This document shows, in pieces, positions 18,024 to 28,110 of a stretch of 64,000 nt of DNA. Below the pieces are notes generated by a model. That model was given only the letters and a program-made list of their open reading frames with translations, was not told the DNA's origin and searched no databases. The translations under genes and the position numbers were made by a program. The stretch covers positions 1-64,000 of the forward strand of contig JARGPR010000007.1 in the NCBI GenBank assembly GCA_029210125.1, given 5' to 3'. The DNA is from Pseudomonadales bacterium (GTDB lineage Bacteria > Pseudomonadota > Gammaproteobacteria > Pseudomonadales > JAHRWD01). The number at the start of each line of letters is the position of its first letter. Positions within the stretch are counted from its first letter, which is position 1.

Positions 18024-18317
18024 CTAGCTCTGGTTCCGTTTTGTAAGCGCATTAGCCCATAGATCCGGTTTGTTTTTTGATTCTATTGTTTCAGTGGCCG
18101 GCCATTTGGTTCGGACATAAAGCGCTTCAACCTTTTTCCGAGCCCAGGGTGTTTTGCGCAGGAATTTCAGACTGGACTGAATACTTGGGTCATGGCTAAA
18201 GCAGTTGATATTGATTCGGTCCGCCAACCCTTGCCAGCCGTATTTTTCCTGCAAACGCGTCACCATTACCTTTAGGGTGATGCCGTGCAGCGGATCATGA
18301 TTGTTCGAGTAATTCAT
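18024..18317 (-). CDS. VF530-family DNA-binding-like small protein
   Basis: A 97-aa protein matching the VF530 (DUF2132) family: [18 protein letters not shown] at the N-terminus, [28 protein letters not shown] in the middle. The known structure of VF530 is a small alpha-helical fold with a suggested DNA-binding role, not proven. The start overlaps the stop of the RRM gene by 4 bases, so both come from one transcript. Confidence 0.88.
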   Translation of the reverse strand: MNYSNNHDPLHGITLKVMVTRLQEKYGWQGLADRININCFSHDPSIQSSLKFLRKTPWARKKVEALYVRTKWPATETIESKNKPDLWANALTKRNQS

Positions 18318-18688
18318 TTGTTCTGCGCGGGTGATGACGTGGGTTTTCCCCAGACGTCAGGGCTTCTTTTGGAGGTTGTTGGATCTGCTTCTTTACTCGT
18401 GTTTTCCTTAGCCTTTTCCTTAGTTTTCTCTTCCGTTTGCTGTTCTGGCTTCTCTTCTGCCTTCTTAACACGCAGTTTTATATCGTCGATCTGTTTTCCA
18501 TTTAGCGCTTTTATAGCGCGCTTTGCCTCACCGACCTTAGGCATTTCAACAAAACCGAAACCCTTTGAGCGACCGGTGGATGCATCCAATACTAATGAGC
18601 AGGATTGTACTGTGCCTTCGGCTTCAAACAGTTCCAAGAGCTCTTTTTCAGTAACATTACGGGAAAGATTGCGGACAAGTAATTTCAT
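18314..18688 (-). CDS. RRM-domain RNA-binding protein
   Basis: A 124-aa protein with one RNA recognition motif over residues 1-76: RNP2 as LLVRNL and RNP1 as KGFGFVEM, with the usual [14 protein letters not shown] end. The tail (about 80-124) is rich in Lys and Glu (repeated EKxKE) and looks disordered. Single-RRM bacterial proteins bind single-stranded RNA, some being cold-induced. It is the upstream gene of a two-gene unit with VF530. Confidence 0.9.
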   Translation of the reverse strand: MKLLVRNLSRNVTEKELLELFEAEGTVQSCSLVLDASTGRSKGFGFVEMPKVGEAKRAIKALNGKQIDDIKLRVKKAEEKPEQQTEEKTKEKAKENTSKEADPTTSKRSPDVWGKPTSSPAQNK

Positions 18689-18964
18689 ATCAATACCAAC
18701 ATTTGGGAGGACGCCACTATACAGCGTTTTTGTGTGTGCAGGCGTTTATTGGGGTTTTAAGAGCGATCGGTAACGCTATCCAGTCGCGGTTGTTTAATTG
18801 ATGGCTATCCACAGGCATTGCAATCTGGTAAAACATAAAGAGCTCTACTGAACCCAACTAAGATCAGTATTCTTTTCTGGGTAGATGAATTATGGGGTTC
18901 AGATCGTTTATCCCCAAGGGAATAACACCGCGGTTCAATAATAATAAATAAGCCGGAGTCTGTT
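18689..18964. promoter_or_regulatory. Divergent promoter region between RRM and ADH genes
   Basis: 276 bases between divergent genes. An 8-bp inverted repeat CTGAACCC/GGGTTCAG (18848-18855 and 18895-18902) with a 39-base interval lies in front of the alcohol dehydrogenase gene; too wide to be a normal operator. A GGAG ribosome site (18954-18957) precedes the ATG at 18965. Confidence 0.35.
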
Positions 18965-20050
18965 ATGAAAGCTGCAATTATGAGGGAGGTGAATGCCCCC
19001 CTACAGATCGAAGAAGTTCAAATATCAAAACCACAAGCAAGAGAAGTGTTAATACGCACCGCTGCTGTGGGTGTTTGTCATAGTGACCTGCATATTCTGC
19101 ATGGTACTTACCCACGGGAACTGCCAACAATTCTGGGACACGAGTCCGCTGGTATTGTTGAGCAGGTTGGTGACGCGGTGATCGGGCTTAAACCCGGTGA
19201 CCATGTGATTACCTGTCTATCCGCATTTTGCGGACATTGTGAACACTGCCTGACCGGCCATATGTCGCGTTGCCAAAGCCCCGAGGTCGACCGATCTGAA
19301 CAGGATGAGCCGCGCCTTTCGCAGAACGGTCAACGGATCCATCAGTTTGCCAATCTTTCCTCTTTTGCTGAACAAATGTTGGTCCATGAACATGCGGTGG
19401 TCAAAATCCGCGAGGATATGCCATTGGATCGGGCTGCATTAATTGGATGTGGTGTAACCACTGGTGCAGGTGCGGCCATTACGACGGCCAAGGTTCGACC
19501 CGGCACCACCGTCGCGGTAATCGGTTGCGGCGGGGTGGGGCTATCGGCCATTAACGGGGCTGCTATCGCCGGTGCCGGCCGCATTATTGCGGTTGATATG
19601 CATCCGAATAAGCTGGAGTTAGCAAAACAGTTTGGTGCTACGGATATCGTCAACGCCAGCGAGGGCGATCCGGTTGAGCAAGTTGTGGATATGACCAACG
19701 GTGGTGTGCATTACTCCTTTGAAGCGATCGGCATGAAGGTTACCGCCGAGCAGTCCTTCAGAATGTTATGCAGCGGTGGTGTTGCTACTGTGATTGGCAT
19801 GATTCCGGTGGGCACCAACATCGAACTCCACGGTGCTGACTTACTATCGGAAAGAAGGTTGCAGGGCTCGATGATGGGTTCGAATCGTTTCCCCATCGAT
19901 ATGCCCCGCTATATCGAGTTTTACCTTGCGGGTAAATTGCATCTCGATCAGCTGATCTCTGCACATATCAAGCTTGAAGATATTAACAGCGCAATGGCTG
20001 ATCTCGAGGTGGGTAAGCTAGCTCGTCAGGTGATCATGTTTGACCTATAG
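18965..20050 (+). CDS. Zinc-dependent medium-chain alcohol dehydrogenase
   Basis: A 361-aa medium-chain dehydrogenase/reductase. The catalytic zinc ligands are in VCHSDLHILHGTYP and GHESAGIVEQVG; the structural zinc site is CGHCEHCLTGHMSRC; the NAD-binding Gly motif is VAVIGCGGVGLSAINGA. The pattern is of the class III/Zn-ADH group that oxidises alcohols or thiol adducts with NAD+. Substrate is not determined. The ATG is preceded by CGGAG. It stands alone, in front of the large signalling gene with about 107 bases between. Confidence 0.9.
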   Translation: MKAAIMREVNAPLQIEEVQISKPQAREVLIRTAAVGVCHSDLHILHGTYPRELPTILGHESAGIVEQVGDAVIGLKPGDHVITCLSAFCGHCEHCLTGHMSRCQSPEVDRSEQDEPRLSQNGQRIHQFANLSSFAEQMLVHEHAVVKIREDMPLDRAALIGCGVTTGAGAAITTAKVRPGTTVAVIGCGGVGLSAINGAAIAGAGRIIAVDMHPNKLELAKQFGATDIVNASEGDPVEQVVDMTNGGVHYSFEAIGMKVTAEQSFRMLCSGGVATVIGMIPVGTNIELHGADLLSERRLQGSMMGSNRFPIDMPRYIEFYLAGKLHLDQLISAHIKLEDINSAMADLEVGKLARQVIMFDL

Positions 20051-20157
20051 TCAAAGGCGAAACTAATTTAAAACAGCAATCGGACGGGTGTGTCGCTGAA
20101 TAGAAATATTTCGCGGCGCATTTGAATATTGCTCCTATGGAAAATAGGGCTTTTTGT

Positions 20158-23100
20158 ATGTCAGCAGCCAAAAAAAAACTCGTTTTAGATGGGGTTGAGA
20201 AGCTCGGTGATGGTATGGCATCTGAGGTCTTTTCCGGACGAGATCAAAATACCAATACAAAATATATCATCAAAAAAATACACCCCGACTTTATGCTTGA
20301 AGGTGTTGAAGAGCATATCAAGCAGCAAATAGATCATCTAAAGCGTCTGGAGATCCCCGATGTTCTGATACCAGAATTTCAGTGCGATGCAGAACAAAAG
20401 TTCCAGTTGGTTCAGATCTTTCCTGAAGGTGAGCTGCTGAGCACATGGTTAGCGGAGCGTAAGCGGGTCGACATTCGAACTGTACTTGAAATAGGCATTG
20501 CGCTTACCGAGAGCCTTGCACTACGCCACCGTGCAGCCCACATCCATAAAGCGATCAAACCTAACAATATCGTCATTCAGGAAGAACCTGTCCGAATTCA
20601 ACTGGTTGACGAAGTTCAAGTGGTTGATGCAACCCAACTGAGCCAATTTGTAAACAACTCACATTACCGGCGTCAAAGTTTGCCCTATGCCGCGCCAGAA
20701 ATCAGTAGACAAATTCGCAGCCATCTGGACTATTGCAGCGATCTATATTCAGTGGGTACTGTGCTTTACGAATGTATCACAGGAACCCCACCTTTTTTAT
20801 CTGATGACTCCTTATCTATTGTTCACTCGCATCTTGCTGAGGAACCTCTACCGGCAATTGAGTTAAACGAAGATTGCCCGAGAATACTAAGCGAGATCAT
20901 AGGGATACTGTTACATAAGCCACTGGAAAAACGCTACCAAAGTGCTACTGGCTTACTGGCTGATTTACAGACCTGCCTATCCAGGTTAAAGGCCGATGAG
21001 TCTGGCGATCAACGGCCGACGATCCCAGCCTTTAAACTGCAACAAAGAGAAGCCAGTCACCACATTAAAATCCCTTCAATAATGGTTGGAAGAGATCAAC
21101 AGCAGCAACAGTTGTTAGATGAGTATCAGCGTACCTGTACGGGTAAATTAGGATTGGTTAGTCTGTCAGGATTATCGGGTGTAGGTAAAACACGTCTGAT
21201 ACAAGAGCTTGAGCTGCCTATAATCGCAAGACAAGGTTACTTTGCATTTGGTAAATGTAACCAGTTCGCTTCTCATCTGCCATACGCTCCCTTATTGGAT
21301 GCATTGTCTCGCTTGATTCGTCAAATTTTGACTGAGGATACAGCACGCATCGCCGACTGGCGTAAACGTATGCAGGAAGCTTTGGGAGCTGATGGCCAAA
21401 TAGTAACTAGCATGGTACCCGAACTAGAGGCGATCGTCGGGGTGCAGCCGGAACTGAAGCCGTTACCCGCAAATGAAGCACGTACTCGGTTTAATAATCT
21501 CTACTGCCGATATATGACCTGCCTGGCGAGTGAACGCCATCCACTTGTTTTATTTCTTGATGACCTGCAATGGTGTGACCAAGGTACTTTTGATCTGCTT
21601 TCACTACTTTTCAATAACCCTGAAGATCATCCCTATTTGATGGTAATTGGTGCTTATCGCAGCAATGAAGTCAATGAAGAACATTTCGTTATTCGTATGG
21701 AGTCGAAATTAGAACAATTTCAGCAGCCGATGCTGAAGCTTGAGCTTAAACCCCTGAGCAAAACAGCAACCAATCAAATGGTGGCTCATATATTAAACAC
21801 CACACCCTCTCATACGAAGGAGTTAACCAATGCGATATATAATGTCGCGGGCGGTAATCCTTTGTATGTAAGCGAAAGCTTACGTTGGTTACATAAAAGT
21901 GAGCGGTTACATCTATCAGAAGGTGGGCACTGGGTATGGGATAAAAGCAAGGTAACCGAAGTAGATATCCCTATTGATGCCACAACGCTATTTTTCGAAA
22001 AACTAAAATTACTGCCTACGAATGTCCAGGACCTGCTCGCTACAGCCGCGTTGCTGGGTGCGCAGTTTGACGCCGCTGACCTAGCCGCTGTTGCTCAAAT
22101 TTCATTGCCAAAATTATACGACAGCTTACGTGATGTATTTGCGCAACGTATTCTACAGGTAGATAAAGAGCGGCTATATTTTTTCCACGATCAAATTCAG
22201 GCAGCTGCCTCAAATTTACTTAGTGATGAGCAAAGGAGACAGCGCCACCATACCATCGCTAAAACCTATATTGATAGGCATACCAAAACAACTGATAGCA
22301 GTGCGGGTATGCCAATACCTAACACAGAATTATTCTCTATTGTTGAGCACTTAGCTGCCGCCAGGCTTGCAGGGACTACGGATGAAGAGCGGCTCGAAGA
22401 AGCCAAATTCAATTATCAAGCTGGGCTGGCCGCAATGGACGGCCTGGCGTTGGATGCAAGCAATCATTATTTTGTTAAAAGTATAGAGCTTTGCACTGAA
22501 GCGATTTGGGTTAGCGACTATGAATTTATGTTGTCATTACACAAAAACCTTGCCCATGCTGCACTGATTAATGGAGATCAGAATCGTGCAAACGAAATCG
22601 TTGAAGGATCTCTTAAATTTGTAGATTCTGATTTGGATATTGCAGAGTTTTTATATGAGCAGTCAGTTGCATACGCCGCTTTAGGTGAGCTCCATAAAGC
22701 CATTGAAATTGCTGCACGGGCAATAGCCATAGTTGATCAAAAGCTTCCTGTTCAAGAGGCCGATATTCAGCAGGAGATCATTGAAAGGCAGCAAAAATTA
22801 TATGATAACCGCCGGGAGTTATGGCAAGAACTGATCGATATAGGACCATCGACGGGACGATTAGACAATCTTACTCAAAAACTATACGGCGAAATACTGG
22901 GATACTTTTACTTTAGCGGCCAGATCCAAAACACCCGGATAGCGGCACTACGATCAATCGATTATTCTCTTCAACATGGTGTGGATGATTTCACCTGTTA
23001 TGCAGCCGGTTGCATGGCCTTTTTTCTACGAATGGATGGCCATTATCTACTAGCCTACAGTTATGAATCGGTTACATTCGAGTTGGCTAAGCAACATCCG

Positions 23101-25389
23101 AACACCTTCGGTGCCGTCAAAGGGAAGGGTGCCATCCTGTGGGCATCCGCGGCTTCAAGGCATTCTATTTCAGAGCTGAATAGCCTTTGCCGAGATACTG
23201 CCCAGGAAGGGATTCGATGCGGTGAACTACGCTACGCTGGCTTGGCTAAATGCGTCGAACATTGGTATGGTTTTTTTCAAGGGGATGATTTTTCTCTGCT
23301 AGACCGTCAACTTATAGAAACCAATCAATTCAATCAACAATGCAATCTGGCAATGAATCAGGCAGTAGGGGAAGCAACGCTCCTGAGCTTAAGACCGTTA
23401 CTTGTAGAGCAGCGCCCTCCAGAACAAAGCCAGGATATTTCCGAACAAATTGAACAATGGCATATAGAGGAGCAGGGCATTGCTTTAGCCTGCTATTACA
23501 CCTTTTCTGGCGTTGTAGCTTATTACAATCATAAGATTATCGAAGCAGAACAATTTTTAGATCAAGCTGAACCTTTACTCTCTGCGGTCTCGACTAGCAT
23601 CGTCGAAGTGGTCTGGTTTATCTTTCGATACCTTGTCGGACTTAACCAGGGTTTTAAAAACAGTGCTGAGTCCTATTTGGGCAAATTGTTAGAGTGGTCT
23701 AGCCACGGCCCTTTATTAAAACCCTATCTGGCTCTTATCGATGCAGAAATAGCCGCAAGAAAAGGCGATTTCCGCCATACACGAAGTTGCTATTTAGACG
23801 CTATAGACAGTGCCAATGAGGAAGGCTATGTCCTACTAGAGGCGTTTTTAAACGAACGCTTGTATCAGCACGCACAGCAGATCAATCATCATTCCAGTGA
23901 ACTTTATAGGAATCAGGCAAATGATCTCTACCATAGTTGTGGTGCTGTCAATCGCGTAGAAAACCCCAGTGCAGTGATACTACCATTCGGAAGGCGTAAA
24001 TCAGATGGTTTGGTTAAAACACCACTTCCGGCACCGTCTGGTCAGAATATTGATGATGAACTCGATATCCAGTTTTTATTTGATGCGGTTAAAGCCATTT
24101 CATCTGAACTTGACCTTGATAAGCTCACGAGTGCTATATTGACTTCGGTAATGACCCGGTTAGGGGCAAAAACGGGCTACTTGCTAATCGCCGAAGGCAG
24201 CTTACTACAACCCCGTTTTAAAACGATAAAAACCGATACTATTTCGGTAATCTCTTCCCAAGAGGCTACGTTCAATACTGACAAATTATGCTCAGCTATT
24301 GTGAATTACGTGTTCAACTCCAAAGAAAAGGTCATTCTTGAAAATGCGATGGATGTTGGTGAATTTGTTGCTGATAAAACCGTTCAAGAAAATAAACTCC
24401 GTTCGATTCTTTGTATTCCCATTATCATGCAAACAGAAGTATTGGGGGTTCTTTATTTTGAAAACAGTTTGATTGAATCTGTATTTACAGAAACCCAGGT
24501 TTCCCATGCCGACTTACTGACCTCTCAAGCCGCTATCGCTCTGCAGAACGCTAAATTGTTACAGGATACAAAGTCCGCTCAAGATGTGATTACGCAAATG
24601 AATAGGGATCTGGAAACCACCGTAGAGGAGCGTACGCAGGAGCTACAACGAAAGCAGTTAGAGCTAACCCATGCGGGCAGATTGGCATCTCTCGGTGAAT
24701 TGGCTACAGGTATCGCCCATGAACTTGGCCAGCCTCTTCAAATCATTCAAGTGGCATCACGGATTATCGAGGATGAGCTGGTTAGTGATGAATTTGATAA
24801 AAATGAAGTCATCCCATTCACCAAAGATATTATCGAGCAAATTGAACGCGCCACCGCAATTGTAACCAATATGAGAAACTACGCGCGCAATGATGATGCT
24901 ATGGCTGCAGAAAACACGGATGTTTCTGTACCATTTAATCAATGCTTAGTATTTTTTACTGAGCAGTTCCATCAGCATCAAATCAGTTTGCTACTGGATA
25001 TTGAAGACAACCTGCCAAATGTATTGGTAAACCAACAGACATTCCAGCAGATTGTGGTGAATCTATTTTCAAACGCCCGCTACGCAGTTGACAAAAAAGC
25101 ACCTTGTGATGGCTATCATAAACAGATAATCAGCAGGCTTTACCGGACATACGACAAAAAGTCGGTAGTGTTAGAGGTTGAGGATAATGGTATCGGCATG
25201 ACTGAAGAGGTTCGTGAAAAATGTATGGATCCGTTTTTCACGACTAAAGAAGTGGGTGAAGGCACTGGATTAGGATTGTCCATTGTTCACGGCCTGATAC
25301 AGGAGTTTGGTTTTTCACTCGATGTTACCAGTCAGCCCAACAAGGGCAGTTTATTCAAAATCGTAATGCCAGCTTCTACTTTGAGTTAA
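20158..25389 (+). CDS. Giant hybrid sensor: pseudokinase-AAA ATPase-GAF-histidine kinase
   Basis: About 1743 aa. Counted from the upstream TTG at 20122 (12 residues before the ATG preferred here): a Ser/Thr-kinase fold at 20-290, a PknB-type AAA domain with Walker A GLSGVGKT (about 349-356) and Walker B LFLDDLQWCD (about 477), a TPR-like helical region (about 700-1280), GAF (about 1314-1475), coiled coil, HisKA with phospho-His1533 in GIAHELGQP, and HATPase (NLFSNARYAV, EVEDNGIGM, GEGTGLGLS). The kinase has the Gly loop and Lys (YIIKKI) but the HRD Asp is Ala (HKAIKPNN) and DFG reads DEV, so it looks like a pseudokinase, while APE and DLYSVG remain. Family members sense signals in cytosol; the next gene is the likely partner. 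Confidence 0.85.
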   Translation: MSAAKKKLVLDGVEKLGDGMASEVFSGRDQNTNTKYIIKKIHPDFMLEGVEEHIKQQIDHLKRLEIPDVLIPEFQCDAEQKFQLVQIFPEGELLSTWLAERKRVDIRTVLEIGIALTESLALRHRAAHIHKAIKPNNIVIQEEPVRIQLVDEVQVVDATQLSQFVNNSHYRRQSLPYAAPEISRQIRSHLDYCSDLYSVGTVLYECITGTPPFLSDDSLSIVHSHLAEEPLPAIELNEDCPRILSEIIGILLHKPLEKRYQSATGLLADLQTCLSRLKADESGDQRPTIPAFKLQQREASHHIKIPSIMVGRDQQQQQLLDEYQRTCTGKLGLVSLSGLSGVGKTRLIQELELPIIARQGYFAFGKCNQFASHLPYAPLLDALSRLIRQILTEDTARIADWRKRMQEALGADGQIVTSMVPELEAIVGVQPELKPLPANEARTRFNNLYCRYMTCLASERHPLVLFLDDLQWCDQGTFDLLSLLFNNPEDHPYLMVIGAYRSNEVNEEHFVIRMESKLEQFQQPMLKLELKPLSKTATNQMVAHILNTTPSHTKELTNAIYNVAGGNPLYVSESLRWLHKSERLHLSEGGHWVWDKSKVTEVDIPIDATTLFFEKLKLLPTNVQDLLATAALLGAQFDAADLAAVAQISLPKLYDSLRDVFAQRILQVDKERLYFFHDQIQAAASNLLSDEQRRQRHHTIAKTYIDRHTKTTDSSAGMPIPNTELFSIVEHLAAARLAGTTDEERLEEAKFNYQAGLAAMDGLALDASNHYFVKSIELCTEAIWVSDYEFMLSLHKNLAHAALINGDQNRANEIVEGSLKFVDSDLDIAEFLYEQSVAYAALGELHKAIEIAARAIAIVDQKLPVQEADIQQEIIERQQKLYDNRRELWQELIDIGPSTGRLDNLTQKLYGEILGYFYFSGQIQNTRIAALRSIDYSLQHGVDDFTCYAAGCMAFFLRMDGHYLLAYSYESVTFELAKQHPNTFGAVKGKGAILWASAASRHSISELNSLCRDTAQEGIRCGELRYAGLAKCVEHWYGFFQGDDFSLLDRQLIETNQFNQQCNLAMNQAVGEATLLSLRPLLVEQRPPEQSQDISEQIEQWHIEEQGIALACYYTFSGVVAYYNHKIIEAEQFLDQAEPLLSAVSTSIVEVVWFIFRYLVGLNQGFKNSAESYLGKLLEWSSHGPLLKPYLALIDAEIAARKGDFRHTRSCYLDAIDSANEEGYVLLEAFLNERLYQHAQQINHHSSELYRNQANDLYHSCGAVNRVENPSAVILPFGRRKSDGLVKTPLPAPSGQNIDDELDIQFLFDAVKAISSELDLDKLTSAILTSVMTRLGAKTGYLLIAEGSLLQPRFKTIKTDTISVISSQEATFNTDKLCSAIVNYVFNSKEKVILENAMDVGEFVADKTVQENKLRSILCIPIIMQTEVLGVLYFENSLIESVFTETQVSHADLLTSQAAIALQNAKLLQDTKSAQDVITQMNRDLETTVEERTQELQRKQLELTHAGRLASLGELATGIAHELGQPLQIIQVASRIIEDELVSDEFDKNEVIPFTKDIIEQIERATAIVTNMRNYARNDDAMAAENTDVSVPFNQCLVFFTEQFHQHQISLLLDIEDNLPNVLVNQQTFQQIVVNLFSNARYAVDKKAPCDGYHKQIISRLYRTYDKKSVVLEVEDNGIGMTEEVREKCMDPFFTTKEVGEGTGLGLSIVHGLIQEFGFSLDVTSQPNKGSLFKIVMPASTLS

Positions 25390-25449
25390 ACACTCATTAA
25401 ATGCGGAAAAAAATATAAAAATGAATGCAGTTTTAAGAGTGTCTTGCTG

Positions 25450-27390
25450 ATGATAGAACAACAAAAGCTAAATGTACTGCTCGTAGATGATGAAATAAGA
25501 ATTACAGAGCTTCTCGCATACGCGCTCAGGAAAAGACCCTACGAAATCACCACAGCTCATTCGGGGCATGACGCCCTGGAAGTTATTTCCACACAACAGA
25601 TCAATATTTTGGTAACGGATATTCGCATGCCAAACATGGATGGTCTTGAATTAAGTCGCCGGGTCCGTGAAAAACATCCGCAAATTCAAATCATCATTAT
25701 TTCAGCCCACGGTGATGTAGATAGCGCAGTAGAAGCATTAAAATTGGGCGCAGTGGATTTCCTGCAAAAACCGGTCGATCCAAAGATGTTGCAATTATCA
25801 CTCAATTCATCTTCTGAAAAATGGCACCTAAGACATGAACTTGATAAAGCCTATCGGGAATTAGCTCAAGAAAAAGAACTACTATCCGTTACGCTCAATA
25901 GTATTGGTGATGGAGTCATTGCCACTGATCTCGATGGCAATGTCATCATGCTTAACAAAATATCTGTAGAACTTACTGGCTGGTCTCAAAAGGATGCAGC
26001 GGGTAAACCGCTCACCGAGGTATTTCATATCATAAATGAAAAAACCCGTGCTATTTGTGAAAACCCGGTAGAAAAAGTACTGGAAACCGGGCGCATTATT
26101 GGCCTGGCTAACCATACAGCGCTGATTTCAAAAGATGGTACCGAACGGAGTATCGCCGACAGCGCCGCGCCAATACGGAATCGAAATAGCGAAATCATCG
26201 GAACAGTATTAGTTTTTCGTGATGTAACACTTGAGAACAGGGTAAACGCCGAACTTGCGAAAACTAAAAAGCTGGAGTCGGTAGGTATTTTGGCAGGCGG
26301 TATAGCGCATGATTTCAATAACATTCTGACCGGGATCATGGGTAATATAAACCTTGCAAAAGGTGCGATAAACGATGATCAGGAAACCTATAACCTGCTC
26401 GAAGCTGCGGAGCGTGCGTCGAAACGAGCCACTAAACTTACCCATCAATTATTGACCTTCTCCAAAGGTGGCGAGCCTATTGTTGAAGCATCCTCGATTT
26501 ATAATCTTGTGCGTGAGTCTGCGGATTTTACCCTGACAGGCTCGGGGATCGCCTGCCGTATTGATCAGGTTGTCTCCTTGTGGTCAGCGGTTGTTGATAA
26601 AGGTCAGATTGATCAAGTTGTGCAAAACATTGTTCTTAACGCCCGACAGGCGATGCCCGAAGGCGGGACTATCCAGATTCTATGTGAGAACTTTGAAAAG
26701 CAGAAAGGTCAGCAAGAACTACTACCACCCATTGCCCCTGGAGATTATGTACGTGTGCGGATAACCGACGAGGGTGTCGGTATTCATTCGACCGTGCTTG
26801 AAAAAATATTCGACCCTTACTTTTCAACCAAACAGGAAGGTAGTGGTTTGGGTATGGCAGTAACCCAGGCAATAATCAATAAACACCGCGGATATATCGA
26901 ATGCGAATCCACCCCGGGAAAGGGCACAACCTTTACGATCTACCTGCCAGCGGTTAGAAAAACCATTTCAGATCGAAGTCATGTGTTTGCCGAGCACAAA
27001 GGCAATGGCAGAATCATGATTATGGATGATGAAGAGATGATCAGGACCCTCACTGCAAGCATGCTGAAAAGCTGCGGTTACGAGGTCGTTCATGCAAAAA
27101 ATGGGGAAGAAGCGCTTGATCTATACAAAGAGGCAATGACCGACGCACAACCCATCGATGTTGTGATTATGGACCTCACCATTCCTGGCGGGTTGGGCGG
27201 TCAGGAAACCATCAACAAGCTGAAAGAGATCGATCCAAACGTCACCGCTATCGTTTCGAGTGGTTACTCCAACGACCCAGTCATGGCTAACTTTAAAGAA
27301 TATGGTTTTAAAGGCTGTTTAACCAAACCCTACCTAATGGGCGCATTAACGGATGCTGTATCAAAAGTGATTCTGGATTCGGAAGAATAA
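25450..27390 (+). CDS. Hybrid response regulator-PAS-histidine kinase-receiver protein
   Basis: About 646 aa, cytoplasmic. Order (counted from the TTG at 25444): receiver 1 (about 8-125, phospho-Asp59 in VTDIRMPNMDG, with the conserved Lys in QKPV), PAS (about 140-260), HisKA with His289 in GGIAHDFNN, HATPase (NIVLNARQAM, ITDEGVGI, GSGLGMAV) and receiver 2 (about 520-645, Asp577 in IMDLTIPGG, TKPY). There is no membrane segment. It begins 54-60 bases after the giant sensor gene, on the same strand, and the two surely work as one phosphorelay: the first kinase to receiver 1, modulating this kinase. No DNA-binding output domain is present in either, so a further protein must be the output. The start could be TTG 25444 or ATG 25450. 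Confidence 0.9.
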   Translation: MIEQQKLNVLLVDDEIRITELLAYALRKRPYEITTAHSGHDALEVISTQQINILVTDIRMPNMDGLELSRRVREKHPQIQIIIISAHGDVDSAVEALKLGAVDFLQKPVDPKMLQLSLNSSSEKWHLRHELDKAYRELAQEKELLSVTLNSIGDGVIATDLDGNVIMLNKISVELTGWSQKDAAGKPLTEVFHIINEKTRAICENPVEKVLETGRIIGLANHTALISKDGTERSIADSAAPIRNRNSEIIGTVLVFRDVTLENRVNAELAKTKKLESVGILAGGIAHDFNNILTGIMGNINLAKGAINDDQETYNLLEAAERASKRATKLTHQLLTFSKGGEPIVEASSIYNLVRESADFTLTGSGIACRIDQVVSLWSAVVDKGQIDQVVQNIVLNARQAMPEGGTIQILCENFEKQKGQQELLPPIAPGDYVRVRITDEGVGIHSTVLEKIFDPYFSTKQEGSGLGMAVTQAIINKHRGYIECESTPGKGTTFTIYLPAVRKTISDRSHVFAEHKGNGRIMIMDDEEMIRTLTASMLKSCGYEVVHAKNGEEALDLYKEAMTDAQPIDVVIMDLTIPGGLGGQETINKLKEIDPNVTAIVSSGYSNDPVMANFKEYGFKGCLTKPYLMGALTDAVSKVILDSEE

Positions 27391-27532
27391 GCTACATACA
27401 GAACAAAACAGAACAGAACAGTAGAGTAGACCTGAGGTCTCCGTTGTATTAGGGCAGGCTCACTGAATACCCCGAAGAAGCTCGTTAACTTATGGGAAGT
27501 TCATTTCCGAGCACCCGCGTTTATTGGCATTT
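27391..27532. other. Intergenic, with GAACA-type microrepeat
   Basis: 142 bases between convergent genes. Bases 27400-27420 consist of near-tandem GAACA/AAACA units (four copies), probably trivial slippage. No clear terminator hairpin is visible for either gene. Confidence 0.3.
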
Positions 27533-27979
27533 TCACATAAACATGCATTCGCTCTCTGAACCATGCTTAATTGGAATTCCACCGTCGATAAAACACTTAA
27601 CTTCAACTGGCTGCGACTCTATAAATTTTTTCCTCTCGGACTCATATGTTTTAGCTTTAGCTGAATCGTGCAGCTTATAATCATGTGTACAATGTGCGGC
27701 TTTGGCTTCAATTATTGATTTACCACCCAACTTCGTGATGTTGGTTATTGCTAGAATGCTGGCCTCTGGGTAGCCCTTTGCTTTATCGATTGCCCCATTA
27801 AGTGCCTCTACAACGTCATAGCTCTCTGAGCTAATGTTTCCAAAGTCCGTGCAATACTCTTTTAGTACGACTATTGGAATATAATCAACCTTCAAGTTGA
27901 TTCTGGCATTAGATGCACTCGAAATATAAGCGCAGCTACAAAAAGCCAGGAGCACAACAATTTTTGTTACTGGTTTCAT
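27533..27979 (-). CDS. Exported small protein, unrecognised
   Basis: A 148-aa protein with a clear signal peptide (FCSCAYISSASNA, cleavage near residue 24). The mature part has four cysteines (in EYCTDF, AAHCTHDY, VKCFID and the last residues SECMFM), probably two disulfides, and a central ASILAITNITKLGGKSIIEA strand pattern loosely like small RcsF/DUF4156-type exported domains. That similarity is weak and is not used as a function call. It has no operon partner: its neighbours are convergent and divergent. Confidence 0.65.
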   Translation of the reverse strand: MKPVTKIVVLLAFCSCAYISSASNARINLKVDYIPIVVLKEYCTDFGNISSESYDVVEALNGAIDKAKGYPEASILAITNITKLGGKSIIEAKAAHCTHDYKLHDSAKAKTYESERKKFIESQPVEVKCFIDGGIPIKHGSESECMFM

Positions 27980-28110
27980 AATTGTTCCTGCAATTAGATG
28001 GATAGAGTACTTTGGCTTATCAAGGTCTCTATGGTGAAAACAAGCCAGTTCAGCAAGCGGTAGCGAGGTTGGCTACTTACACGATAAACTTATCCCTAGA
28101 CTCTAAAATA

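Noticed and set aside
27400-27420. GAACA microrepeat as a CRISPR-like or phase-variable tract
   Set aside because: Only four short imperfect units, outside any gene, with no spacers.
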